From positions 1,240,001-1,304,000 of the forward strand of contig AP018180.1 in the NCBI GenBank assembly GCA_002368155.1: 64,000 bases of DNA, in the 5' to 3' direction. A program made the position numbers and the translations under genes. The DNA comes from Nostoc carneum NIES-2107. GTDB taxonomy: Bacteria; Cyanobacteriota; Cyanobacteriia; Cyanobacteriales; Nostocaceae. Under the pieces are notes generated by a model, which did no database searches, was not told the DNA's origin, and saw nothing but the letters and a program-made list of their open reading frames with translations. Shown in pieces: positions 38,307 to 46,342 of this stretch (positions within the stretch are counted from its first letter, which is position 1; every line of letters starts with the position of its first letter).

Positions 38307-38944
38307 AAATACGTACTTTAGAGCAGCTAAGTGATAAGCTGGCAGAAGAACTTGCATGGCGAAAAATAGAGTTATCAGCCTTGAAAGCTTTGATTGATTT
38401 AAAGTCGTTCTCTTCAGGCAAACAAAAGGCGTTACTTCGTAGTGGAATCACTATGCTCTATGCTCACTGGGAGGGATTTATAAAAGTAGCAGCTAATAGT
38501 TATTTAGAATTTGTTGCTATGCAGAGTCTTCCTTATAACAAACTTTCAAACAATTTTATAGCATTGGCAATGAAAGATAAATTAGAGCAAGCAAATCAAA
38601 GTAGTAAAGCAAGTATATATAATGAAGTTGCAGATTTTTTCATGACCAAAATGACTGAGAGAAGTGTAATTAAATATGAAAATAGAATTACAACTTCCAA
38701 TTTGTCATCATCAGTTTTCAAAGAGATAGTATGTATGCTAGGTCTAGATTATAGTTTCTATGAATCAAAAGAAGTATTAATAGACGAAAGGTTACTCAAA
38801 AAAAGAAATATGATTGCTCATGGCAATTATCTTGATATAGATGAAAAACAATATGATGAACTACACATACAGATAGTATCTATTATGGATAATTTTCGTA
38901 ATGAAATAGATAATTGTGCATCTACAAAAAAATATTGTTCTTAG
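38303..38944 (+). CDS. HEPN-domain protein, MAE_28990/MAE_18760-like RNase family
   Basis: A 213-residue helical protein matching the MAE_28990-type HEPN family of cyanobacterial toxins and defence effectors. The catalytic RNxxxH motif is present and intact (R168-N169-M-I-A-H173). The middle has LLRSGITMLYAHWEGFIKVAANSYLEF, typical of the family. HEPN proteins of this kind are usually metal-independent RNases. It overlaps the DUF262 gene by four bases and has no ribosome site of its own, which supports co-expression. DUF262 could be its sensor or inhibitor; this is inference. It is convergent with the recQ fragment. Confidence 0.85.
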   Translation: MKIRTLEQLSDKLAEELAWRKIELSALKALIDLKSFSSGKQKALLRSGITMLYAHWEGFIKVAANSYLEFVAMQSLPYNKLSNNFIALAMKDKLEQANQSSKASIYNEVADFFMTKMTERSVIKYENRITTSNLSSSVFKEIVCMLGLDYSFYESKEVLIDERLLKKRNMIAHGNYLDIDEKQYDELHIQIVSIMDNFRNEIDNCASTKKYCS

Positions 38945-39012
38945 AGTGAGTATATAGTATCTTCCTCAACTTTGCACAAAGATTGCCTCGGTTAAGTATT
39001 CAGTTCAAACAG

Positions 39013-39507
39013 TTAATTGCTACAATTGTCGCAATGTCCACAACGCCAGTTAGCGGCTTCTTTGGCAAAACCAAAGGCGGTTAACAAAAACTGCCAGCGG
39101 CATTGTTTTGTATGCAAATACTGATTCATGTGCTTGGCGGCTTGCAATTGAGTTGTTGATTGCTTGTCTACCCCTGGCTTGATGACGTAATGGAAAGGGT
39201 CAAGCCAGTTTAATTGTCCACTACTGTGGAGTAAAGACAATGCCATTGCACCATCGGGGAATTGTCGCGCTACTGTATTTACGTCCCCTTGTTTCGGCAG
39301 TTTTTTAGCAAGTTGCTGCGCTGTTTGTTGTTGCGATCGCATTTGTTGTTCAAAAAACTGCTGTCTTTGTTTGTCTTCTGGATCTAACCAGCCTGTAGGT
39401 TCACTTACCAATGTCAGCGCTTCTGCTGGTTTCCCATCTCTCCCAGCGCGGCCAATTTCTTGCACATATTCGGAAAGTAGTAGCGGCGCGTGAAAGTGAA
39501 TTACCCA
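39013..39507 (-). pseudogene. recQ: recQ, 3' part (split by insertion)
   Basis: C-terminal 164 residues of a RecQ-family DNA helicase. It begins with WVIHFHAPLLLSEYVQEIGRAGRDG (helicase motif VI) and ends with the zinc-binding region (CRWQFLLTAFGF, CGHCDNC). The N-terminal part, ending in GINKPDVR, is at 51505-52455 on the same strand. Joining the two gives KPDVR-WVIHFH in frame, the normal RecQ sequence, so the 12-kb insertion has split an otherwise intact gene between codons. An ATG at 39552 lies within the element and could allow expression of this fragment, but it has no helicase core. Confidence 0.92.
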
Positions 39508-39550
39508 GCCATTATTATCTTTAGCTAAAATTCTACAATCCATATTCAGC

Positions 39551-39592
39551 AATCACTTTACTTTGTTGATATGTTTACAAAGTAAAGTGATT
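39551..39592. repeat. Perfect 16-bp inverted repeat near the left end of the element
   Basis: Arms AATCACTTTACTTTGT and ACAAAGTAAAGTGATT with a 10-base spacer. The core TTTACTTTGT also occurs at 51470-51478 near the right end, so this is a likely recombinase arm-binding site. It could also be a transcription barrier. Confidence 0.7.
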
Positions 39593-39754
39593 TCTTCATA
39601 GTGTTACAAGAATTTGCTTAAGGAATACGTCTGTTTCGTCAAGCAAATAACTGAGCAGCCATGTCTGCGGATTTATCAGCTACAACACCGATTCAGTATT
39701 CATAATCATGACGAAAAAACCAAGTTCATGTCTTGCAAAAAAAGAATGTAATGC

Positions 39755-42472
39755 CTATGATTTGTCTTGAGATTTTGCTAAGATGCCAGAAATTATTTTA
39801 TTATCTTCTATCGTAAAACTACTAAGAACCTCTTGTTGATAATGCTCAGGAGAAGGTTGCATTAAAGATGCCTCTGCAATTAATCTGCTTGTTGTATAAC
39901 TTATGTCTTCGTAAGCTTCAGTAGAAAGCTGGTGAATTGTTTCTTGAAGATAAATAATTTTTTTGATCTTTTTAAGTAGTGGTTGGACTTCAGACCAGTC
40001 ATCAGGTACAGGCACAAGCAAACCTTTTATATGTTGTGGTTCTAAATGCTGTTGAACTGTGCCATACTCATTTCTAAGCATTTGAGCTTGACCAAAGATA
40101 GTTTGCAAAAAGTAATAAACATATAAACGAAGATTCTCATCTTCAATTCTCAATCTAATTAGATCATCGCTTACTATAGCTCTATCATGCTTACTTGTTA
40201 TATAACTAACTCTACCTATTGTCCCAGACCTAGTAATAACAATATCACCTTTATACAAACGTATAGTCTCAATAATTTTAAGTTGGTTTTTAGTAGCCTT
40301 AGATAAATCAACTAATTTGGCACTATCAGATTTTTCTTGAAGAATAGCTGAAGGAGTGTAATATTTTTCTGTGAATTCATTATTTTTGCGCTCAACAATT
40401 AAATTTTCACTCTTAAACCAAGGTCCTTTATAAATTTTGATATTCCTATCAATCTGGAATAAAGACATTACTGACCAATTACGCAAACCATCAATTGATT
40501 CTATTTGTTTGATAGTTTCGTTGAAACTTGGCAAAAACCATTGAGGATTAATATTTAGTTGTTCATTTAGTTGGCTAAAATTTACAGAAAAATGATAGGC
40601 ACTATCTTGGAAATTGTCTTTTTTAAATTCTGTATAAGAATTTAATATTTCATCTAAATCATGGTCAAGCTCATCTATAGCCTTACCTGTTTTATCGTCT
40701 GTTTTATAGATAGGTACTCCTTCACTATCTTGCCCAACCTTATTTGAAATCGCCATGAAAATCTTATAATCTTCTAGTGGCGTTTCTTCTTGGTTATATT
40801 TTCTAGCTAATATTAAACAAGTCCGAACACCAGTATGAGGTTGAAATGTATTTTTATGGCAATTAATAACAGCTAAAAGTTGGCATTTTGAAAATAAAAT
40901 TTTTCTTAGTGGTAAATATGTCTGAGTATCAAGAAAGCTTTTTGGCATAACTATACCAAGCTTACCATTAGGAGCAAGCCAGTCTATGCATCTCTCAAAA
41001 AAAAGCATTTCAGGTGGAACGCCATCAGACATTATTTCATCATTATTTGCAGGGTTTTCTCCTACCACTGATCGTTTTTTTGCACATTCAAAACGCTGTA
41101 GAACTTCTAATTGAGTTATCCTACCTTCCCCAGTACCCGCAAATGGAGGATTAGTTAGTATTATTGTTGGAGTTTCTTTAGTACATTCAGCAATAATCGT
41201 TTTTTCAAAATTAGAGTAATCTCCAAGACTATCTCCTTGCGTCATTCCTGCATGACCATCACCATTTAAAATCATGGCAGTTTTGGCTACTTTTACAAGC
41301 CGTTTATTAATTTCTACCATGAATAATCGCTTTCTATGCCTATCTAATTGTCGCTCTTTAGCGATTTTTCCACTTGAACCTTCAAGTATTTTTTTTCTAA
41401 CATATCGCATGACTCCAGTTAGAAAGCCACCAGATCCACCTGCTGGATCAAGAATAATATCTGAATATTGTGGTTCTAATGCTTTAACTAAAAAATCTAT
41501 AATAAGTCGATTTGTAAAAAACTGTCCCTTTTGGCGCTTGAGATATGAAGCAGTATATTGCTCATAAGCATAACCCATAATGTCCCAATCATCAGAATTA
41601 GCAAAGTTAGATAGCAATTGATAACTCTGGAGTTCAATTACGACATCACAGATTGCTCTTGCACCAACTGTGATTTCTTCATGTTCGCTAAACACTTGTG
41701 GATTAAAAGCTTTGGCTTCCTTAAATAGTGCTTGAATACGCTCCGCAACCCTATTTCGTCCATTTTCATCATTATATTCTTCAGAAGAACAATAAAACTC
41801 TGGAAGATTTGTGTCTTTCTCCTCATCCATTGCTTTTGCAAGAATAATTCGTACCATATCCATTGTTAAATCTTCTTCATCTCCTTCAAACCCACGTCCA
41901 TGCAACTTATTATGGCAACGTCGAAGAAGACCTTTTATATCTTTTGGACGCTTAAGATTGTTTTTGTCTATCCGTCCTAATGCATCCCATCTTTCTCCCT
42001 TTTTTGGTAATCCAATCCAAGGTATTAGTTCATTATTGGGTTCTGAAATACGTCGATAGTAGTTGATTTTATCTTCATCACCATAGCTACTAAACCAAAC
42101 ACCTCCTGATGCACTTGTGTTATATATGTAAGAGACTAATTGATTATAACCTTCCGTTACATTGGGAGCTTTACATTCAATAATAAAAGCGATATTACCT
42201 TGGTCTTTAGCTAAACAAGCTCTTTTAGAATTATAAACTACAATATCTGCTCTAATTGTTCTACCACTACTATCTTTAAGCTCTTGATGCCCATAATATA
42301 TAGCAACTTCTCTTCTCATAAAATCTTTAGGATATTGATATTCAAAATGCAATATCCTTAAAAATTTTTGTCTAACAAACTCTTCTGGGGTTGGCTCTAA
42401 TTCTTGATTACTTATAAAATCATTTATTTTTTTATTATCATTCAAAATAACATCAAAATCTGTTGCGATCAT
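39755..42472 (-). CDS. Single-chain restriction-modification protein (HsdR_N nuclease, N6-adenine methylase, TRD), type IIG-like
   Basis: A 905-residue protein combining three functions. Residues about 25-140 form an HsdR_N-type PD-(D/E)XK nuclease with D76 in RADIVVY and E99-C-K101 in IIECKAP. Residues about 285-620 are an N6-adenine methyltransferase with motif I DPAGGSGG (342-349) and catalytic NPPF (441-444). The C-terminus (about 665-870) resembles an HsdS target recognition domain (KGDIVITRSGTIGRVSY, QHLEPQHIKGLLVPVP). No helicase is present, so it is type IIG-like rather than type I. ATG 42472 is chosen; the longer frame would need a TTG at 42514. It stands alone at the left end of the element. 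Confidence 0.86.
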   Translation of the reverse strand: MIATDFDVILNDNKKINDFISNQELEPTPEEFVRQKFLRILHFEYQYPKDFMRREVAIYYGHQELKDSSGRTIRADIVVYNSKRACLAKDQGNIAFIIECKAPNVTEGYNQLVSYIYNTSASGGVWFSSYGDEDKINYYRRISEPNNELIPWIGLPKKGERWDALGRIDKNNLKRPKDIKGLLRRCHNKLHGRGFEGDEEDLTMDMVRIILAKAMDEEKDTNLPEFYCSSEEYNDENGRNRVAERIQALFKEAKAFNPQVFSEHEEITVGARAICDVVIELQSYQLLSNFANSDDWDIMGYAYEQYTASYLKRQKGQFFTNRLIIDFLVKALEPQYSDIILDPAGGSGGFLTGVMRYVRKKILEGSSGKIAKERQLDRHRKRLFMVEINKRLVKVAKTAMILNGDGHAGMTQGDSLGDYSNFEKTIIAECTKETPTIILTNPPFAGTGEGRITQLEVLQRFECAKKRSVVGENPANNDEIMSDGVPPEMLFFERCIDWLAPNGKLGIVMPKSFLDTQTYLPLRKILFSKCQLLAVINCHKNTFQPHTGVRTCLILARKYNQEETPLEDYKIFMAISNKVGQDSEGVPIYKTDDKTGKAIDELDHDLDEILNSYTEFKKDNFQDSAYHFSVNFSQLNEQLNINPQWFLPSFNETIKQIESIDGLRNWSVMSLFQIDRNIKIYKGPWFKSENLIVERKNNEFTEKYYTPSAILQEKSDSAKLVDLSKATKNQLKIIETIRLYKGDIVITRSGTIGRVSYITSKHDRAIVSDDLIRLRIEDENLRLYVYYFLQTIFGQAQMLRNEYGTVQQHLEPQHIKGLLVPVPDDWSEVQPLLKKIKKIIYLQETIHQLSTEAYEDISYTTSRLIAEASLMQPSPEHYQQEVLSSFTIEDNKIISGILAKSQDKS

Positions 42473-43055
42473 AATAATAGAAAGATATAGGAATAATCGA
42501 TAAAAAATTGCCAAGAGAAATTACATGATAGCTATATTTAAGGATATTAAAAGTAGAGAAAATACTGAGACAAAATCAAAACTATATAAAAAGTACGTAA
42601 TTATGCTTAAAATATAAAAATTGATGTAAGCTTATTAACTAATCTATGGCTACAAGAATGAAAAAGGTTCCACATTCGCTCTTAAGCTAATCAGCATTTA
42701 AGTTACATCAATCCAAGGCTTCAGTCTTTACTACCAGCGAATTAGCCTGGAAAAGAATGACGATTAGCTTAGAGCTTATACACTAAAGTCCGGTTAACCT
42801 GAAATTGAAGCTATGTTCAAAGCTAGAATTAATTGTTTTATTAATTCATTTCTAGTTATTAGAAATTGAAATTATTAGTATTTCCTTGCTCTTTGAGGCA
42901 AATGATGTAAACAATATTTTAAGTAGGGATTGCTTTTAGCAAACTTATACCCTTTACTTACGCCGAATAAATTCCCATATTTTAAATACAAATGTACTAA
43001 TAAAGAGCTAAAATGATATATATGTCACATTGCTGGCGTTATTTTGGGGGCTATT
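42473..43055. other. Intergenic region within the element, no gene seen
   Basis: About 580 bp, AT-rich, between the divergent RM-like gene and the small membrane protein gene. It must contain promoters for both. No RNA gene or long inverted repeat was recognised. Confidence 0.5.
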
Positions 43056-43502
43056 ATGAAAGCTAAACTTGAAAAATGGTATCCTCTATTTTTCGGTACA
43101 ATATTTGCAATTTTATGTTCTTATTTTGTTGCAAAAAATCCCTCATTAAATTCTTTGAAAGAATTATTTGCTGCTACTACTACGCTTAGTGGCATCGTAA
43201 TAGGCTTTCTCGCTACCGCAGTATCAATACTATTAACGATAATCAAATCTTATATTATGCAACAAATAATCAATGGACAAGTTTATGATAAACTAATCAA
43301 TTATTTCATGAATGCTATCCAATGGTTATTTATCTTAACCTTATTAAGTTCTATAGGTATATTCCTTGATATAACTCAATTTAATCAGCCATTTAGATCA
43401 CTAGCTTTTGGTATATGGGCTTTATGTTTTATGACTTCTGGATTAAGTTCTTATAGGGTTATACACCTATTTACTTCAATATTACGTGCCGCTAAACATT
43501 AA
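43056..43502 (+). CDS. Small four-helix membrane protein, RexB-like in size and topology
   Basis: A 148-residue protein with four hydrophobic segments: about 9-27, 42-66, 88-108 and 117-137. The second carries SGIVIGFLATAVSILLTII. Size (lambda RexB is 144 residues), number of helices and loop pattern match RexB, the ion-channel-like effector of the RexAB phage exclusion system, but sequence identity is low by eye. ATG 43056 is preferred to the TTG at 43044. Its stop overlaps the stop of the convergent gene at 43499 by four bases, so the two are a tight tail-to-tail pair. The function is inferred. Confidence 0.6.
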   Translation: MKAKLEKWYPLFFGTIFAILCSYFVAKNPSLNSLKELFAATTTLSGIVIGFLATAVSILLTIIKSYIMQQIINGQVYDKLINYFMNAIQWLFILTLLSSIGIFLDITQFNQPFRSLAFGIWALCFMTSGLSSYRVIHLFTSILRAAKH

Positions 43503-44389
43503 CTGCGAAACATCCGTAGTATTTCAGTTAACCTATTATTCCAAGCTTCTTGTAAAGCTTTTTGTCGTATGTCATAAGGAATATTGCGATTTCTCCCAGG
43601 GTTATTTACATTAATGCTTTCACGCATTTTATCTTTTAACAAATCAATAACTGTCTTGTTATCTTCATCGTCAGATCCTGAAACTTTTAAAGTTGTAATT
43701 TTATTGTGCTTTTGCTGAGAAGCTCTTAGTAGGCTTTGAGCAGTTTCAACTACTTTGTCAACAAGTAAAGACGGCTGTTTTTTCTTAACTGAAGTTTTAA
43801 CTTCTATATTTATAGAAGGGGCTTGGAAAATTTCTGCTAAATGAATCATTTCCTCAACAGCATTATCATTGTCACCAAAAATATTCATATTCGATAAGCT
43901 AGCAATTTTAATCTCAAAATTTATTACTTCTTTTAATTTCACAAGTTTTTGCAATGCACTCATTTGAAGTACAGGATCTAAACTAATTGATGTGTTACCT
44001 TCTCCAAATATTTCAAAATACCTTGCAAAATCCCCTGGCGAGACTCCATTTCTATTAGATTGAATTGCAAGAATGCGAGTAGCAGGATGATAAATAAATG
44101 CTGATTGTTCTCCTATACCTTCATCATGCGCTAATTGAATATCTTCTATTTCACCAGCAAGACTTCCCTTGACAGGTAAATCATTCATGCGTAACCGAAC
44201 AATTTCGCCTTCCCAAGTATCTTGCCATCCATATTGAATACTGAATATATAGATATGGTGCAGTCGCACTTCTTTAGTTCTGTGATGTGGTAAGGTATTA
44301 TCTATTTTTTGTAAAATTTCTTCAAAAGATAAAGCTGAAGGCTGAGAAATTTTAACTTGATAGAAATCTACATTTAGTTTTTTTGACAT
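43499..44389 (-). CDS. RexA-like sensor candidate
   Basis: A 296-residue soluble protein of unknown function. Segment 84-127 (QLAHDEGIGEQSAFIYHPATRILAIQ..., then GVSPGDFARYF) and segment 135-160 (SLDPVLQ...KLKEVINFEIKIA) align in order with the middle of lambda RexA (ADDESLG...FLFV, then a TxxDLTDFL segment, then IEPLMRG and TVKVEAKLP). Length is also similar (RexA 279 residues). The alignment was made from memory of RexA and is only suggestive. The C-terminal third is charged and lysine-rich. It is convergent with, and overlaps by four bases, the small membrane protein gene. The tRNA-like sequence lies just upstream. Confidence 0.6.
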   Translation of the reverse strand: MSKKLNVDFYQVKISQPSALSFEEILQKIDNTLPHHRTKEVRLHHIYIFSIQYGWQDTWEGEIVRLRMNDLPVKGSLAGEIEDIQLAHDEGIGEQSAFIYHPATRILAIQSNRNGVSPGDFARYFEIFGEGNTSISLDPVLQMSALQKLVKLKEVINFEIKIASLSNMNIFGDNDNAVEEMIHLAEIFQAPSINIEVKTSVKKKQPSLLVDKVVETAQSLLRASQQKHNKITTLKVSGSDDEDNKTVIDLLKDKMRESINVNNPGRNRNIPYDIRQKALQEAWNNRLTEILRMFRS

Positions 44390-44440
44390 ATCAACACAAG
44401 GTATAAAAACAAAATTTGTATTACGATAGTTTCAGGTTTG

Positions 44441-44509
44441 TGGACGGCAGGGGAAATCGAACCCCTCAGCACTGAGTTTAGGAGACCCGTCTGGCACCAA
44501 GCGCCGCCC
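44441..44509 (-). tRNA. tRNA-like sequence, anticodon CCT (Arg), degenerate
   Basis: Read on the minus strand, GGGCGGC and GCCGTCC form a 7-bp acceptor stem with one G-T pair. An anticodon arm GGGT-CTCCTAA-ACTC gives anticodon CCT, and a T-arm AGGGG-TTCGATTT-CCCCT follows. Two defects are visible: the D-arm is too short (only about 13 bases between acceptor and anticodon stem) and the T-loop has eight bases instead of seven. The CCA end is not encoded. At 69 bases it may be a decayed tRNA-Arg, a functional tRNA mimic or a decoy. It lies between the regulator and RexA-like genes on the same strand. Confidence 0.55.
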
Positions 44510-44522
44510 ATGAACTTGTCAG

Positions 44523-44546
44523 GCAGTGAGGTAATTACCCCACTGC
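44523..44546. repeat. Palindrome between the regulator gene and the tRNA-like sequence
   Basis: Arms GCAGTGAGGTAA / TTACCCCACTGC with one mismatch and no spacer, five bases after the stop of the regulator gene. It could form a processing or termination hairpin ahead of the tRNA-like sequence; no T-run follows. Confidence 0.5.
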
Positions 44547-44551
44547 TTTGG

Positions 44552-45688
44552 CTAAAATTTTTCAGATTCTAGTTCAGCTATTAATTCCTCAGCTTCTTTG
44601 CCGCCTAATTCGCACAATTCTTGCTGTATAGTGCTGACTTTGCGACGAAGTACCAGCAATTCCTTAATCTTAGCCATGATTTCTCCAGCCATTGGTAAAT
44701 CTTTGTCTAAGGGTGATGATGCGGAACTTTTTTGCTGACTAGTTTCGGATTTCATAGAGATGTTTGCATTACTGTCTTCTAAGTTTTCGTTAAAATGTTT
44801 TCCCGATATCAGTTCGCCTAAAGATGTTAACTGGGTATCCGAAGATTTGACACTATTTGACGATGGGATTACAGATGCGTCATCATGATAGTGATTTCCA
44901 TTTTGTGGCTCACTCAATTTACCATTTGAATTCTGGTCGTTATCATTTAGCAGAAAGTTAATTAATTCAGCATTAATCCCATTAACAGGAAAATAAACAT
45001 ATCCACTCCTGCCCTGACCGTTGGTACTACCTACTTCCCTGCAAAGCCAACCTAGCTCCATCAGATGCTTCAGGTGTTTATTGACTGTAGTATTATCCAA
45101 GCCAAGCTTACTGGCAATTTCGGTTGACCTAATGCCAGTATCTGGAATCAGCTTCAAGATGGATTGGATAGTAGGATGAAACTCTAATGCTAGATGTTTT
45201 AAGTGGAAGAAGAACAGATCTCTTTCTTCTGTAATATCTTCGCCTAGATTAGTTCCAGACAAAACTGATTCTAGTAAATTCTCAGCTACAGAATTGAGTA
45301 ACTTCAAATCCTTGCTGTATTTGAACTCTATTGCATCATCAATAGCCTCATTAGAACAATCATTTGCAAGAGAATACAACTGCCTTGCTTTAACTGCTCC
45401 TACGCCTGCGCTAACTTCTCTATAAGTTACGTATTTTTCGACAACAAGCTCTTTAATTTGTTTTGATACAGCTGACCTAGAAACGTGTATTGTTTCAGAG
45501 ATTTCCTTGGCACTGCTTTCACCTCTGATTGCCAAAAACTGCAAAATTGCCAGCTTTATTTCTGTCAATTTTGCCAGCTCAATAATTTTAGGCGTTCTTT
45601 CAACCTTTTGACGATGCAATTGGAGTAGGGATGTCCATTGACTTTGCAGGACAGACTCTTCTAGACTTATATCGATAAGTCTAGACAT
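44552..45688 (-). CDS. Two-winged-helix transcriptional regulator with C-terminal coiled coil
   Basis: A 378-residue protein. A first winged helix (about 38-112; KLAILQFLAIRGESSAKEISETIHVSRSAVSKQIKELV) and a second (about 175-235; STEIASKLGLDNTTVNKHLKHLMELGWL) are both MarR/ArsR-like. A long Ser/Asn-rich linker (about 250-330) and a C-terminal coiled coil (about 335-375) follow. An excellent AGGAGGTGAG ribosome site precedes ATG 45688. Two inverted repeats lie immediately upstream and may be its operator or attenuator. It is probably the control gene for the cargo downstream on the same strand. No family name is offered. Confidence 0.75.
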   Translation of the reverse strand: MSRLIDISLEESVLQSQWTSLLQLHRQKVERTPKIIELAKLTEIKLAILQFLAIRGESSAKEISETIHVSRSAVSKQIKELVVEKYVTYREVSAGVGAVKARQLYSLANDCSNEAIDDAIEFKYSKDLKLLNSVAENLLESVLSGTNLGEDITEERDLFFFHLKHLALEFHPTIQSILKLIPDTGIRSTEIASKLGLDNTTVNKHLKHLMELGWLCREVGSTNGQGRSGYVYFPVNGINAELINFLLNDNDQNSNGKLSEPQNGNHYHDDASVIPSSNSVKSSDTQLTSLGELISGKHFNENLEDSNANISMKSETSQQKSSASSPLDKDLPMAGEIMAKIKELLVLRRKVSTIQQELCELGGKEAEELIAELESEKF

Positions 45689-45723
45689 AAGCTCACCTCC
45701 TAAATGGGTTAGGGCTTTAGTCT

Positions 45724-45787
45724 TCCACTCTAAGTAAATCGAGTGTAGTGGGCAGGAAATTCACATCACCTGTTTACTTAGAGTGGA
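45724..45787. promoter_or_regulatory. 15-bp inverted repeat upstream of the regulator gene
   Basis: Arms TCCACTCTAAGTAAA (45724-45738) and TTTACTTAGAGTGGA (45773-45787) are perfectly complementary across 34 bases. With the regulator start at 45688, this is a plausible autoregulatory operator. Confidence 0.55.
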
Positions 45788-45789
45788 GA

Positions 45790-45849
45790 TTTGATTGATT
45801 AGAGAAAGCCTTCCTAATTATTTAGGAAGGCTTGCTCTAATTAATCAAA
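45790..45849. repeat. 60-bp near-perfect hairpin
   Basis: Two 28-base arms with a TTAT loop; the inner 12 pairs AAGCCTTCCTAA / TTAGGAAGGCTT are perfect and the outer part has one bulge-type mismatch and one G-T pair. Only two bases separate it from the 15-bp inverted repeat, so the two could form alternative structures in a leader RNA of the regulator gene. The 45850-45959 stretch beyond is featureless. Confidence 0.65.
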
Positions 45850-45959
45850 ATAACATGGAAGAATCTGAAACAGATCGCGCAAATTTTTAAAATCGCGAAA
45901 TTATTTGCATTAAGTTTTATTTACTTTCGCATTTTTATTTGCTGAAGTTCCTCAAAGGG

Positions 45960-46310
45960 TTATGTATCAACGATTTCACTGAACTCTACCCACTCATCTT
46001 GAGCAGTAATAACGTACTGAACACCTTTGTCACAGATGGATGCTTTGACTAGCCCTAGTGATTGTGCGAGATTGAACCACTCATTAAACGCAGATAACTC
46101 TTGCTTTTTCCTATAATCCTGATTTGGCAACCAAGAATTCTTGATAGCTGCCACTGAAAAGCCAGCCATATTTGGGACTTTTGTTTTGGATAACGCTTCC
46201 TTGAGAGTGGCAATACCTTGAAGAATCACTTTATTAGGCACAGACTCAATTATCTTTTTTAAGGTAGAGTTAATCTCGATACTTAATTCATCAAACTCTG
46301 ATTTGACTCG
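45960..46310 (-). pseudogene. Remnant of a second TnpC-like gene (C-terminal part only)
   Basis: The open frame from GTG 46241 encodes 93 residues, but the same frame continues upstream to a TGA at 46311-46313 without any ATG. Its translation aligns along its length with the C-terminal third of the intact TnpC-like protein at 47783: RVKSEFDELSIEINSTL against RIRDELDALSINLTNTL, then AIKNSWLPNQ against AIDAAWRPNQ, then FNEWFNLAQSLGLV against FLQWYDLAREQGVV. The HTH and coiled-coil N-terminus is missing and no ribosome site is seen. It is therefore most likely a decayed tnpC paralogue; expression of the short frame cannot be excluded. Confidence 0.75.
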
Positions 46311-46342
46311 TCAAGAGCCTTGTCAGTCCCTGTCTCCAAGCA

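Noticed and set aside
39013-39552. C-terminal RecQ fragment as an independent gene starting at 39552
   Set aside because: Residues before W (39507) come from the transposon, and the fragment has no helicase core. It is better described as half of a split gene.
44441-44509. Fully functional tRNA-Arg(CCT)
   Set aside because: The D-arm is several bases too short and the T-loop has eight bases, so only a tRNA-like call is justified.
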